DNA from: Sinomonas humi
GTDB taxonomy: Bacteria; Actinomycetota; Actinomycetes; Actinomycetales; Micrococcaceae
DNA: 64,000 bases
Direction: 5' to 3'
Assembly: GCF_000802235.1 (NCBI RefSeq)
Contig: NZ_JTDL01000037.1
Coordinates: forward strand, 62,001 to 126,000
Translations under genes and position numbers: made by a program
Part shown: in pieces, positions 35,953 through 45,872 of the stretch
Layout of the letters: every line of letters begins with the position of its first letter
Position numbering within the stretch: the first letter of the stretch is position 1
Notes under the pieces: model-generated
The model's input: only the letters and a program-made list of their open reading frames with translations
Database searches by the model: none
What the model was told of the DNA's origin: nothing

Positions 35953-36045
35953 CTGCAGTCCCTGCTCTCTACATCTCGTGGTCATCATCGGTGCAGTGCT
36001 GGCTGTGATGACCTTCTTGTGTGGTTCGAAGTGTGCTGTGGCGTC

Positions 36046-36875
36046 TTAGCCGGTCTGCCCCGCGAGCTGGCGGCGCAGTTCGGTGAGCCGTGCCAACGTC
36101 GAGGCATCGAGCACCTCGTCGCCGACCGTGACGCGGACGCCGCCCAGCAGCTGGGGATCGAGCGTCGTGCTGATCTTGAGCTCGCGGCCGTACAGCCGGT
36201 TGAGGCCGGCCTGCAGCCGCTCCGCCTGCTGGTCGGTCAGGGGCCGCGCGACGACGACCTCCGCGATCCAGCGCTCCTGACGCTTGGCTGCCAGCGCGGC
36301 GAAACGCTTCACGAGCTCCGTCGGCTTGAGGCCGCGCGGGTCTGCCGCGGCCTGGCCGATGAGCAGGCGCGCCTCGTCCGAGGCAGCAGGCACGAGACGG
36401 AGCGCGAGCGCCCGCTTCGCCTCTGCAGTAGCCTGCGGCTCGCTGAGCGCGGCCTGCAGATCGTGGCTGTCGTCAACGGTGCGCACGAACGAGAACAGGT
36501 CGTTCTCGAGTCGTTCGAGGCCGCTCAGCCCCGACACCCCGCCCCTCTGCTCGGCTACGGCGATCGCCACAGTCGCTGCCAGGGTCTCGAGTGCATCGCT
36601 GATATCGCGGGAGCCCGCCCAACGCTGCGAGGCCAACTGCGACACGATCTCCGCCGCGTCCGTCGAGGCCTTGCCGGCGAGAAGCCGCTGGACGAGGGCT
36701 GACTTCTCCGCACCCTCGCGGGACGGGTCCGTCAGCGCTCGGCGGAGGCCCGCCGAGCCGTCGAGAACCCGCAGGATGCCGAAGAGCTCATCCGCCAGCG
36801 ACAGCGATGCCGTGGGCAGCTTCGTCTCCAGGTCCGCCAGCGCGGTGGCCAGCGATTCGCTCGATACTCCTGCCA

Positions 36876-36876
<1 letters not shown>
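36046..36876 (-). CDS. atpH: ATP synthase delta subunit
   Basis: 276 residues, about 90 more than E. coli delta, as is usual in actinobacteria. It ends with the OSCP signature GGVRVTVGDEVLDASTLARL. Its ATG overlaps the atpF stop by one base. Confidence 0.95.
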
Positions 36877-37442
<566 letters not shown>

Positions 37443-37481
37443 CTACTGAAGTAGCTGGTTCTCGGCTCGGTTCGGTCCGAT

Positions 37482-37700
37482 TTACTTCAGGACGAAGGCG
37501 AACACGAGGCCGAGGATGGCGAGCGCCTCGGTCAGGGCCAGGCCGAGGAACGCGAGCGGCTGGAGAACGCGCTGCGCCTCAGGCTGACGGGCAACACCGT
37601 TGATGTAGGCCGCGAAGACGAGACCAACACCGATGGCACCGCCGATGGCGGAAAGACCGTAGCCGATGAGGTTGATGCTGCCGTTGATCGTGCCGTTCAT
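37482..37700 (-). CDS. atpE: ATP synthase subunit c
   Basis: 72 residues forming two helices with a polar RQPEA loop. The proton-carrying carboxylate is the glutamate in LALTEALAI. Residue choice is that of a H+-type ring. A strong GAAAGGAAG site precedes the ATG, as expected for the most translated subunit. Confidence 0.97.
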   Translation of the reverse strand: MNGTINGSINLIGYGLSAIGGAIGVGLVFAAYINGVARQPEAQRVLQPLAFLGLALTEALAILGLVFAFVLK

Positions 37701-37745
37701 TTTCTTCCTTTCAATCGCCCGCAGGCAGGTTGATGGGTTGATTGC

Positions 37746-37760
37746 CCCCTCACCGAGGGG
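37746..37760 (-). other. Small hairpin in the atpB-atpE gap
   Basis: CCCCT-N5-AGGGG forms a 5-bp stem between atpB and atpE. It may affect mRNA processing or stability; too weak for a terminator. Confidence 0.35.
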
Positions 37761-37765
37761 AATTC

Positions 37766-38569
37766 TCAGTGGGCGTCCGCCGCCACTGCGCCCTGGATGT
37801 AGATCGCAGTGAGAAGCGTGAAGACGTAAGCCTGAAGCACCATGATCAGCGCTTCGAGCATGTACATGGCGATAGCAAAGACGAGGACGAGGACGCTGAT
37901 CCCCTTGACCAGCACGTTCTCCTGAGCGATGAGGAACGCGATGCCGGAGCCCGCGAGGGCGACGACGAGGTGGCCGGCCAGCATCGTCGCGAACAGACGG
38001 AGGCTGTGGGTCATCGGACGCACGATGAAGTTCGAGATGATCTCGATCGGAACAACGATCGGCATGATGAACCAGGGAACGCCCGAAGGGACCACCGCGA
38101 GCTTGAGGTAGCGAATGCCGAAGCGCTTGAGGCCGACGCCGATCCAGATGACGTAAACCAGGCCTGCGAGGAAGTAGGCGCCGCCGACGTGGGACATCGT
38201 CGGGAGCTGGAACAGGGGAATCGCGCCGTAGATGTTGTTCAGCAGGAGGAAGAAGAACAGCGCGAACAGGAGCGGCACGAACGCCATGAAGTCCCGGCCG
38301 CCGATGACGTCCTTGCCGATGCTGTTGCGGACGAAGCCGTACAGCTGCTCGCCAAGGAACTGCAGCTTGCCCGGCACGAGTTGCTGCTTGCGGGAGGCCG
38401 CGATGAAGAACCACGCGATGAAGAAGACAGACAGCAGGACGAGCAGCATCTGCTTGGTGAAGCCTTCGTCCGCCCCCCATGGCAGGATGGCCGGGAGGTG
38501 GAGGCTTTCGAGGCCGGGAGGGGTGAAAGTGCTGCTGTTGTCAGCAGCCGGAAGCGTGAGCGGGGTCAA
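37766..38569 (-). CDS. atpB: ATP synthase subunit a
   Basis: 267 residues from a TTG at 38569 ([13 protein letters not shown]), with AGAGAGGA just upstream; the open frame further upstream lacks a plausible start. Multiple helices are present and the essential arginine lies in [12 protein letters not shown]. It forms the proton half-channels. Confidence 0.93.
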   Translation of the reverse strand: MTPLTLPAADNSSTFTPPGLESLHLPAILPWGADEGFTKQMLLVLLSVFFIAWFFIAASRKQQLVPGKLQFLGEQLYGFVRNSIGKDVIGGRDFMAFVPLLFALFFFLLLNNIYGAIPLFQLPTMSHVGGAYFLAGLVYVIWIGVGLKRFGIRYLKLAVVPSGVPWFIMPIVVPIEIISNFIVRPMTHSLRLFATMLAGHLVVALAGSGIAFLIAQENVLVKGISVLVLVFAIAMYMLEALIMVLQAYVFTLLTAIYIQGAVAADAH

Positions 38570-38657
38570 CGCATTTCCTCTCTTGCAGTGTCCTTCATCG
38601 GGCAGGTGCCGGGGCGAGTGGCTTCGACCCCCACATGTGAAATTGTCGGTTGCTCCA

Positions 38658-38963
38658 TCACGAGCCACCGTTCCCTTCGACGTCGTCGTCTCCGGATTCG
38701 GTCTTCGCTGGTCCGCGTTGCGGCGAGAAGAGTCCGTGCTTGCCGGCGAGGTACAGGCCACCAGCAATCCCCAGCAGGGCTCCAACGAGCACGAACCAGC
38801 TGGTTTTGAGGAGAGTATCCAGCCCCCACCCTATCAAACTCCAGACAAGGGTCCCGCCAATGATGTAGCTGAAGACGGCCATACCGCCGTTGTAGCCGCT
38901 GCCGCCCGATGGCGGTGGATTACGGGGCTCAGGAGCAGCTTCACGGTCAGGCACGAGGACCAC
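38658..38963 (-). CDS. AtpZ-like small membrane protein
   Basis: 101 residues. Two hydrophobic helices (VFSYIIGGTLVWSLIGWGLD and FVLVGALLGIAGGLYLAG) give the Gly-rich hairpin of AtpZ/AtpI-family proteins. Such proteins aid c-ring assembly or Mg2+ supply in other bacteria. It overlaps the preceding gene by 17 bp; the start could also lie at an internal ATG. Confidence 0.65.
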   Translation of the reverse strand: MVLVPDREAAPEPRNPPPSGGSGYNGGMAVFSYIIGGTLVWSLIGWGLDTLLKTSWFVLVGALLGIAGGLYLAGKHGLFSPQRGPAKTESGDDDVEGNGGS

Positions 38964-39483
38964 CTTCAGGTGTCGCTCCAGAGGTCGGCGAAGCGCCTTG
39001 GCCGGGGTCTTCCGGGTCGTTGAAGATCTGGAGCCGCACGCGGCTGAACCCCCACAGCTCGACGGCCTGCCACACGACGACCGTCGCGATCCCGGTCGCT
39101 CCGAACCACGGAGGGTTGATCCAAGCAGGCGTGCCGATCCAGATCAGCACTGCCGCGAACCCGACGATCTTGATGAGGTACACGACGGCGAACATGCCGA
39201 TCGCCCCAGCAGGATTGCGCCGCCCGACGAAATGACCCACGAGGAGGCTGATGGCGAAGAAGGCGATGACGACGACGGCGGCGAAGGCGACGCTCCCAGC
39301 GGCGGCGGCGCCCGTGGCCAGCCACGCGACGAGAGCGAGAACGGCGTCCAAGGCCGCGGTCGCGCCCGAGCAGAGGGCGGCGAGTCGCAGCCAGATTGAG
39401 GAGAAGGTCACGCCAGCGGGTCCGGTGCTGCGACCGGGGCGTGCGGGCGTGCTGTTCATCTCGAGCCGTTCGTCGGCGGCCAT
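38947..39483 (-). CDS. AtpI-like membrane protein, start of atp operon
   Basis: 178 residues with four hydrophobic helices (about 35-60, 65-85, 95-120, 130-150) and a polar C-terminal tail (FNDPEDPGQG). Position before atpB matches ATP synthase protein I genes. An alternative start is ATG 39459. Confidence 0.65.
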   Translation of the reverse strand: MAADERLEMNSTPARPGRSTGPAGVTFSSIWLRLAALCSGATAALDAVLALVAWLATGAAAAGSVAFAAVVVIAFFAISLLVGHFVGRRNPAGAIGMFAVVYLIKIVGFAAVLIWIGTPAWINPPWFGATGIATVVVWQAVELWGFSRVRLQIFNDPEDPGQGASPTSGATPEGGPRA

Positions 39484-39539
39484 CCGTCGATGCTGTGCGT
39501 CATCGTAGCGGTGCCGGCGTGGGTGTGGGTGCGGTCTCT

Positions 39540-39545
39540 ATTCTA
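39540..39545 (-). promoter_or_regulatory. Candidate -10 TAGAAT for atp operon
   Basis: TAGAAT on the minus strand in the AT-richer gap between the wecA-like gene and the AtpI-like gene, about 57 nt before the ATG. TACGAT at 39504-39509 is a second candidate. No good -35 is evident. Confidence 0.35.
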
Positions 39546-39558
39546 CATGAGATAGAAC

Positions 39559-41094
39559 TCAATGGCCCACGCTCGGACGTGCGGCCACACCGCCCGTCGT
39601 CGCTTTCCACTGGGAAAGTGCCACCGCCGCCTGCGCTACGACCCACGCCGCTCCGCACACCCAGAGCGAGAGCCAGTACCAGCCCCTGTCCGACCAGGGG
39701 GGAGAGCCGACGACGAGGAGCGCAATCGCGAATGCGACCACCTTCATGAGCACATCGGCGACGAGGGTGCGGCGCCGGAACGGAAGCGTAGGAGCCGCGG
39801 CGTGGAGGATCACAACCGGCGCACCCCCGCAAACCCCCACGACCGCGAGCGAGAGGAACGTCGAGTAGAGCAAAGGCACTCCCCCGTTCCCGAGGCCCGT
39901 GAACCCGAGGAACGTGGCAGCCGCGACCGTCGCCGCGAACGGCACGGTGAACCGCGGAACCCACGGGGTAAAGCGCAGCCATACGCGCCGGACTGGGCTG
40001 CTGGCAACGTTCTCCCGGACCCACGGGTGCATGGTCAGAAATGCGACCGCGGGCAGGACGATGAGGTTGAAGACCGTGAGCGGGATCCACGGGACGAACG
40101 CGTACGCGACTCCGCCGAACGCGACGAAGGCGGTCCAGACGTACATGACGGCGACGGCTTGGCGGTGCGTGTAGCCGAGGTCGAGCAGCTTGTGGTGCAC
40201 ATGCTCGCGGTCGGGCGAGAAGGGTGAGCGTCCACTGGCCGTGCGGCGCAGGACGGCGAGGATGAGGTCGAGGAACGGGAGGACCATCACGACGATGGGC
40301 AGCACGACGGGGACGAAGGTGGGGATGCCTTCCGCCCGGTCGTACAGGCCCGAGGCAATCTGGCCCGTCGCGACAACACCACCTGTGGCCATGACGAGGC
40401 CGAGCAGCATGGAGCCGGAATCGCCCATGAAGATCTTCGCGGGATGCGTGTTATGCGGCAGGAAGCCCACGCAGATTCCTACGAGGAGTGCCATGAGGAG
40501 CGTCGAGAGATCGGTGTAGTCCGGCAGGAGTGCGTTCCGGTGCACCCAGTACGCGGTCAGGAAGAACGCAAAACCCCCGATGCCGGCCACCCCAGCCGCG
40601 AGACCGTCGAGGCCGTCCACGAAGTTGATCGCATTGACGGTGAGCACGATGAGGAACATCGTGAGGCCGATTTGGAGCCAAGGCTGGGTCACGGGTAGAA
40701 GGCCCAGGGGCAGGAACGTGACGCGCGGGCCCCACAGCGCCACGATTCCGGCCGCTACGATCTGGCCGGCGAGCTTCACCCAGCTGTTGAGGTCCACGAT
40801 GTCGTCGATCGCGCCCAGCAGGACGATGAACGCCGCCCCTCCCAGCACGGCCCACGTCTGCGGTGTGTCGAAGAAGATCGAGCGGATCCAGACGGTCTGC
40901 GATGCCGCCCAGAACGCGGCGGCGAACCCCGCGAGCATCGCGATCCCTCCGAGACGCGGCACAGAGCGCGTGTGGACGTCTCGCTCACGTACAGGCGAGA
41001 CGATCCCGAGCTTGAGAGCGACGACGCGCACTACCCCGGTCGCGGCATACGTGACGATGGCGGCCAGCATGGCCACGAGGACATAGATGAACAT
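39559..41094 (-). CDS. wecA: WecA/MraY-family prenyl-phosphate GlcNAc-1-phosphate transferase, extended
   Basis: 511 residues. The first 360 are the polyprenyl-phosphate sugar-1-P transferase core: GAIDDIVDLNSW, NFVDGLDGLAAG, HNTHPAKIFMGDSGS and the HVHHK box at 298-302. It would start wall teichoic acid, arabinogalactan-type linker or other glycan synthesis. Residues 371-511 add about four more hydrophobic segments not found in standard WecA. It is transcribed with the glycosyltransferase upstream (3 bp gap). Confidence 0.85.
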   Translation of the reverse strand: MFIYVLVAMLAAIVTYAATGVVRVVALKLGIVSPVRERDVHTRSVPRLGGIAMLAGFAAAFWAASQTVWIRSIFFDTPQTWAVLGGAAFIVLLGAIDDIVDLNSWVKLAGQIVAAGIVALWGPRVTFLPLGLLPVTQPWLQIGLTMFLIVLTVNAINFVDGLDGLAAGVAGIGGFAFFLTAYWVHRNALLPDYTDLSTLLMALLVGICVGFLPHNTHPAKIFMGDSGSMLLGLVMATGGVVATGQIASGLYDRAEGIPTFVPVVLPIVVMVLPFLDLILAVLRRTASGRSPFSPDREHVHHKLLDLGYTHRQAVAVMYVWTAFVAFGGVAYAFVPWIPLTVFNLIVLPAVAFLTMHPWVRENVASSPVRRVWLRFTPWVPRFTVPFAATVAAATFLGFTGLGNGGVPLLYSTFLSLAVVGVCGGAPVVILHAAAPTLPFRRRTLVADVLMKVVAFAIALLVVGSPPWSDRGWYWLSLWVCGAAWVVAQAAVALSQWKATTGGVAARPSVGH

Positions 41095-41097
41095 GGG

Positions 41098-42981
41098 TCA
41101 GCCGGCGGCCTCCCCCGAGCCCACCCTCGCTTGCTGCGCTGCGGCGGGAAGCTCAGTGAATGCGCTCCGATAGCTCCGTCGGCGTACCCGGGTGGGCACG
41201 AGGCGGTACGCGCCGCGCACGAGGACGTTGCGGCCGAAGGAAAGCGGCCCGAGATAGCCCGAGGCAAGCATGTGGCGCTGAAGCCGGAGCTCGGCAAGGA
41301 GCATCCGGCCTCCGCCCCGGCGGGCATAGGCACCGTCGCTCACGCGGTACAGCACGAGGACGTCCGGCACGTTGGCCCCGCGGCTTCCGCCGTGGAGCAT
41401 CCTGGCCCACAGCCAGTAGTCCTCCATGTCCGGAACGCCCCGGTAGCCGCCCGCTGCCCGAACGGCCGAGGCCCTGTACATCACGCTCGGGTGATTGAAC
41501 GGGGTGCGGAAGTCCAGCTGTGCCATGATCTCGCGGTGCGTCACTGGGACAGGACGGCTCGCGAAACGGTGGGACTCGTCGTCGCCGATCTCGGCTATCG
41601 CCGAACCGACGATGTCGTAGCCCTCTGCGAGAAGCGCCAGCTGCCGCTCGAAGCGCTCGGGCAGTGCGACGTCGTCCGCATCCATGCGGGCGACGACGTC
41701 GTGGCGGCAGCGCTCGAGCCCCGCGTCGAGTGCGCCGGCAAGGCCGACGCCCGCGGGGAGCCGCAGAACGTCCGCCGGATGATCGAGGTTGCCCTCGGCC
41801 TCACGCAGGACGGCCTCGATGTCATCCCCCACAGGCCCGTCGCGCACGATGACGAGCTGGGCCGGCGGGACCGTCTGGTCAACGGTGACCGAGGCGATCG
41901 CCCGGCTGACCCGGTTTGCCGCGTCTCCTGCATAGACGGGCAGGAGGACCGAGAACTCGGGGAAGGCGCCCCGCTCCCGTTGCGCACCCCGTTCCTGTTG
42001 CACGGGCGCGGCGGCTTCGCCCTGCGGGTCTGAGGGCGCGGCCCCGGGGAGGCCGCCAGCGGCGGCGAGAACCTCTTCATTCGGCCGCGGAGCGTGGGAG
42101 ACCGCCTCGCACAGCCCTGCGAGGCCGGCCTTGAGCACGATCCCCGGGTGAGCGCTGTTCCGCACCATGACGCCCCAGCGCCGCAGGGTCGAGCCACCGT
42201 AGAGGAGTTTGTCCACCGGGGCGAGGGCGGGCGAGCGGAAGAACATCCACACCTTGTTCCGGACTTCGAAGCGGAAACGCTCCCCCACGTCCACAGTGTG
42301 CGAGTCGTATGCCTTCGTGTGATGCTCGACGACCGAGTCGAGGCTCGCGAGGGCGAGGCGCCGGCGGGCGAGGCGCGCGGTGAACTCGAAGTCGTCGTTC
42401 CAGAGGAAGTAGTCGGCAACAGGCAGGCCGAGGTCCCTGATGGCATCCGCATCCACGAAGAGCGAGACAAACGACGCCGAGCGAATGACCCTTGCCCGAT
42501 GGCCGGCGGCGAAGGACCGGTCGGCGGGAGCTGCATCCCACCTGTCGCGCATGGTGTTCATCGGGTGGTCCCGGCCGTCGCTCCAGGCGACGCGGCTTGC
42601 GATGAACGCCGGCTTGTCAGTCGCAGGATAGGCCGCCCACAGGCGTAATGCCTCGGTGAGCGTGCGCGGCAGCGGAACCGTATCGTCGTCCATGATCCAG
42701 ACGAGGTCGGGGCGGTGCCGCGTGAGAGCGGCGGCCATCCCGACGGCGAAGCCCCCGGCGCCGCCGGTGTTTTCGGCGAGACGGATCAGCTCGTATTCGA
42801 AGGGAACTTCCAGCCCCTCGAGGAACTCGCCCGATCCGTCTGTCGAGGCGTTGTCGACCACCACGAGCGCATCGGGGGCCCGCTCGCCCTCCGCAAGCGC
42901 AAGGAGGGACCGCTCGAGCAGCTCGCGTCGGTTGTAACTGACGACGACGGCGACTACCCGCGGCGCGCGGGCCTCAGTCAC
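41098..42981 (-). CDS. Glycosyltransferase with two tandem GT2 domains
   Basis: 627 residues from the GTG at 42981, which overlaps the tsaC-like stop by 8 bp; the longer frame to 43053 is less likely. The first GT-A domain (1-300) has VVVSYNRRELLERSL, VVVDNASTDGSGEF and the metal motif IMDDDTVP, like galactofuranosyl or rhamnosyl transferases. The second (about 345-560) has FSVLLPVYAGD, RMDADDVALPERFE and an MEDYWLWARML acceptor box. It probably builds an envelope glycan on the WecA-type lipid. Confidence 0.82.
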   Translation of the reverse strand: MTEARAPRVVAVVVSYNRRELLERSLLALAEGERAPDALVVVDNASTDGSGEFLEGLEVPFEYELIRLAENTGGAGGFAVGMAAALTRHRPDLVWIMDDDTVPLPRTLTEALRLWAAYPATDKPAFIASRVAWSDGRDHPMNTMRDRWDAAPADRSFAAGHRARVIRSASFVSLFVDADAIRDLGLPVADYFLWNDDFEFTARLARRRLALASLDSVVEHHTKAYDSHTVDVGERFRFEVRNKVWMFFRSPALAPVDKLLYGGSTLRRWGVMVRNSAHPGIVLKAGLAGLCEAVSHAPRPNEEVLAAAGGLPGAAPSDPQGEAAAPVQQERGAQRERGAFPEFSVLLPVYAGDAANRVSRAIASVTVDQTVPPAQLVIVRDGPVGDDIEAVLREAEGNLDHPADVLRLPAGVGLAGALDAGLERCRHDVVARMDADDVALPERFERQLALLAEGYDIVGSAIAEIGDDESHRFASRPVPVTHREIMAQLDFRTPFNHPSVMYRASAVRAAGGYRGVPDMEDYWLWARMLHGGSRGANVPDVLVLYRVSDGAYARRGGGRMLLAELRLQRHMLASGYLGPLSFGRNVLVRGAYRLVPTRVRRRSYRSAFTELPAAAQQARVGSGEAAG

Positions 42982-43780
42982 GCGGTTGCTCCGAGGTGAC
43001 CCCCGCGATCGTTTCCTGCCCTGCTGCTGGCCCCTCGGCGTCGGTTTGCTCAAGCTCGGTGTTCTGAGGCGTGTTCTCGGGCGCGAGGGTCTCGGGCTCG
43101 GTGCTCTCGGGCTCCTCGCCCAAGCCGAGGATGTCCGGCACGATCTCCCGCAGGGCGTCGAGGCTCACACCGCCCTGGCGCACAACCCGCAGCCGCTCCC
43201 CCGTGCAGTCGATGATCGTCGACGGGACGCCCTCGGCACCGCCGCCAACCGGGCGGAACCCGCCGTCGAGGTAGACCTCGACGGACTCGGCGAGCTGGTC
43301 CTGGGCCTCGCCCGCGGTCTGAGCCGCCTTGTGCCCCGTGCGGTTCGCGGACGAGACCGCAAGCGGCCCGGTGATGGTCAAGAGTGCCTGGGCGACCTCG
43401 TCGTCAGGAATGCGGAGCGCGACGGTTCCCTGTGTATCGCCAAGGTCCCACGTCAGCGACGGCTGCGCATGGAAGATGAGCGTGAGCGGGCCCGGCCAGA
43501 ACTTCTCGGCAAGGCGGCGCCCGGCATCCGGGACTTCGGTTGCGAGGCCGTCCATGGTCTGGAGCCGCGGGATCAGAACGGGCGGCGGCATCGACCGGCC
43601 GCGACCCTTCGCGGCCAGCAAGGTCGCCACTGCCTGAGCCGAGAACGCGTCGGCCGCGATGCCGTAGACGGTGTCCGTCGGCATCACGACGCACTGCTTG
43701 GCAGCGATGGCCCGCTGTGCATGAGCGAGCCCCTCGGCTCGCCGTTCCCGGTCGTTGCAGTCGTAGCTTGTGGTCGTCAC
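42974..43780 (-). CDS. tsaC: L-threonylcarbamoyladenylate synthase (Sua5/YrdC/TsaC)
   Basis: 268 residues. It contains VVMPTDTVYGIAADAF, AEKFWPGPLTLIF and LAVSSANRTGHKA of the YrdC fold. It makes the activated intermediate for t6A37 in tRNA. The last 65 residues are an acidic, disordered tail. The start overlaps the prmC stop by 4 bases. Confidence 0.93.
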   Translation of the reverse strand: MTTTSYDCNDRERRAEGLAHAQRAIAAKQCVVMPTDTVYGIAADAFSAQAVATLLAAKGRGRSMPPPVLIPRLQTMDGLATEVPDAGRRLAEKFWPGPLTLIFHAQPSLTWDLGDTQGTVALRIPDDEVAQALLTITGPLAVSSANRTGHKAAQTAGEAQDQLAESVEVYLDGGFRPVGGGAEGVPSTIIDCTGERLRVVRQGGVSLDALREIVPDILGLGEEPESTEPETLAPENTPQNTELEQTDAEGPAAGQETIAGVTSEQPRD

Positions 43781-44697
43781 GGCCTCAATTCTTCCACGGG
43801 CGAGGCCTCGACCCGGACAGCCGACGTGGCGCGTGGGAGGTCATTGAGGTCGCGATGCGAGGTCACACTGGTCCAGGCAGGGTCGCGGGCGAGGCGCGCC
43901 GAAAGGGCTTCAGCCTGTACCTCCGCGTGCTCCATGACGAAGAATCCGCCCGGACGCAGCAGTCGGGCCGCCGACGCAATCGTGGCGAGCGGGAGTTCGA
44001 GTCCGTCCTCACCGCCGCCGTACAGTGCAAGTTCGGGATCATGTTCCGCAGCCTCGGGCTCTCGGGGAACCATGCCTGCCGGAATGTACGGCGGGTTGCT
44101 CACGACGAGATCCACTTGGCCGTCCAATTCCGGAAATGCCGTGCGCAAGTCGCCGAGGACCAGCTCCACGCGGCCGCCCACCTCTGGCAGCGCGACGTTC
44201 CGGGCTGCCCACGCGTACGCGAATTCGGACAGCTCCACTGCATGTACTCGACTCGCCCGGCATTCGGCGGCGATCGCGGCGGCGATTGCTCCGGAACCAG
44301 TGCCGAGGTCGACGACGACGGGCGCCGCGAGCACCGGGCTCTGGGCCGAGATCCAGTCGAGCGCGAGGGTGACGAGGGTCTCGGTCTCCGGCCGGGGAAC
44401 GAACACGCCGGGTCCCACGCTCAGCGTGAGGTGCCGGAAGTGCGCGGTCCCTGTCAGGTGCTGGAGCGGAACGCGCTTGGACCTCTCCTCGACGAGCTCC
44501 CAGAAGCCGTCCGGGACGCCGGCGCCGATGACCGCGAGGGAGCGGAGGCGCCCGAGCCCGCATCCAAGCAAATGATCGGCCAGCAGTTCCGCATCCGCTC
44601 GGGGGCTGGGCACACCCGCCTCGGCGAGCATCGCCGTCGCCCTTCGCAGCGCGCTCGCGAGGTCTTCGCCGCCCTCCTCGGAAGCAAGCGTGCCCAC
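43777..44697 (-). CDS. prmC: Release factor glutamine methyltransferase
   Basis: 306 residues. SAM-binding VVVDLGTGSGAIAAAI and the substrate motif VVSNPPYIP are clear. It methylates the GGQ glutamine of RF1/RF2, and prfA lies immediately upstream (4 bp gap). Confidence 0.95.
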   Translation of the reverse strand: MGTLASEEGGEDLASALRRATAMLAEAGVPSPRADAELLADHLLGCGLGRLRSLAVIGAGVPDGFWELVEERSKRVPLQHLTGTAHFRHLTLSVGPGVFVPRPETETLVTLALDWISAQSPVLAAPVVVDLGTGSGAIAAAIAAECRASRVHAVELSEFAYAWAARNVALPEVGGRVELVLGDLRTAFPELDGQVDLVVSNPPYIPAGMVPREPEAAEHDPELALYGGGEDGLELPLATIASAARLLRPGGFFVMEHAEVQAEALSARLARDPAWTSVTSHRDLNDLPRATSAVRVEASPVEELRP

Positions 44698-44701
44698 GTG
44701 C

Positions 44702-45775
44702 CTACTCGCCCAGCGCGTCGAGGCGATGCTGCTCGTCCATGTCGATGCAGGATTGCACCACGGGACCGAGGTCGCCGTTCATGACGGCATCGAGGTTGTA
44801 CGCCTTGTAGCCGGTGCGGTGGTCTGCGATCCGGTTCTCAGGGTAGTTGTACGTGCGGATCCGCTCCGAGCGGTCCATGGTGCGGACCTGGGACTTGCGC
44901 ACCTCGGCGTTCTCCGCGTCGATCTGTTCCTGCTGATGCGCAAGCAGGCGCGAGCGGAGGACCCGCATCGCGGCCTCGCGGTTCTGCAGCTGCGACTTCT
45001 CGTTCTGCATCGCCACGACGATGCCAGTCGGGAGGTGAGTGATGCGCACCGCGGAGTCCGTCGTGTTGACGGACTGGCCGCCCGGGCCTGACGAACGGTA
45101 CACGTCGATCTTGAGATCGTTCGTGTTGATCTCGATTTCCTCGGGCTCGTCGACCTCCGGGAAAACGAGCACGCCCGCCGCCGAGGTGTGGATCCGTCCC
45201 TGCGACTCCGTCACCGGCACGCGCTGCACGCGGTGGACGCCGCCCTCGTACTTGAGGTGCGCGTATACGCCCTCCGCCGGGTCGTTGGACGAGCCCTTGA
45301 TGGCGACCTGCACGTCCTTGTAGCCGCCGAGGTCCGACTCCGTCGAGGACAGGATTTCGGTCTTCCAGCCCTTCGATTCCGCGTAACGCGTGTACATCCG
45401 CAGGAGGTCGGCCGCGAAGAGTGCCGCCTCGTCGCCACCCTCACCGCCCTTGACCTCGAGGATGACGTTGCGTGCATCGTTGGGGTCCCGCGGAATGAGC
45501 AGCCGGCGAAGCCTCTCCTGCGCGGTCGCGAGCGAGGCCTCAAGCTCCGGCACCTCCGCGGCGAAGTCAGGATCCTCGGCCGCCATTTCCCGCGCCGCCT
45601 CAAGGTCGTCGGAGAGCTGCTTCCACCGGGTGTGGGCCTCGACGATGCCGTTGAGCTGAGCCGAGCGACGGCCGAGCTTCCGCGCGAGCGCCTGGTCCTG
45701 GTAGACCGCGGGGTCGCTCAGCTGCTTCTGCAGGTCTGCGTGCTCGTCCAGCAGTCCTTTCACGGACTCGAACAT
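44702..45775 (-). CDS. prfA: Peptide chain release factor 1
   Basis: 357 residues from the ATG at 45775, with AAAGG upstream. The stop-codon-reading tripeptide is PVT ([18 protein letters not shown]) and the hydrolysis motif [14 protein letters not shown]. It reads UAA and UAG. Confidence 0.96.
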   Translation of the reverse strand: MFESVKGLLDEHADLQKQLSDPAVYQDQALARKLGRRSAQLNGIVEAHTRWKQLSDDLEAAREMAAEDPDFAAEVPELEASLATAQERLRRLLIPRDPNDARNVILEVKGGEGGDEAALFAADLLRMYTRYAESKGWKTEILSSTESDLGGYKDVQVAIKGSSNDPAEGVYAHLKYEGGVHRVQRVPVTESQGRIHTSAAGVLVFPEVDEPEEIEINTNDLKIDVYRSSGPGGQSVNTTDSAVRITHLPTGIVVAMQNEKSQLQNREAAMRVLRSRLLAHQQEQIDAENAEVRKSQVRTMDRSERIRTYNYPENRIADHRTGYKAYNLDAVMNGDLGPVVQSCIDMDEQHRLDALGE

Positions 45776-45825
45776 GTGGGGCCTTTCTTGAGGGTTTGGC
45801 GGATTCTGAGGCTCGAGAAACGACG

Positions 45826-45863
45826 ACGGCGGCCGGCGCCGGAGTATCCGGGCCGGCCGCCGT
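45826..45863 (-). terminator. Strong hairpin between rho and prfA
   Basis: A 12-bp GC stem (45826-45837 with 45852-45863) plus an inner CCGG pair lies 9 bp after the rho stop. There is no T-run, so it may attenuate rather than end transcription before prfA. Confidence 0.7.
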
Positions 45864-45872
45864 GCGGGGCAG

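Noticed and set aside
45026-45039. Near match (12 of 14) to the repeat core inside prfA
   Set aside because: It encodes the conserved RF1 residues T-H-L-P-T-G, so it is explained by protein coding and stands alone.
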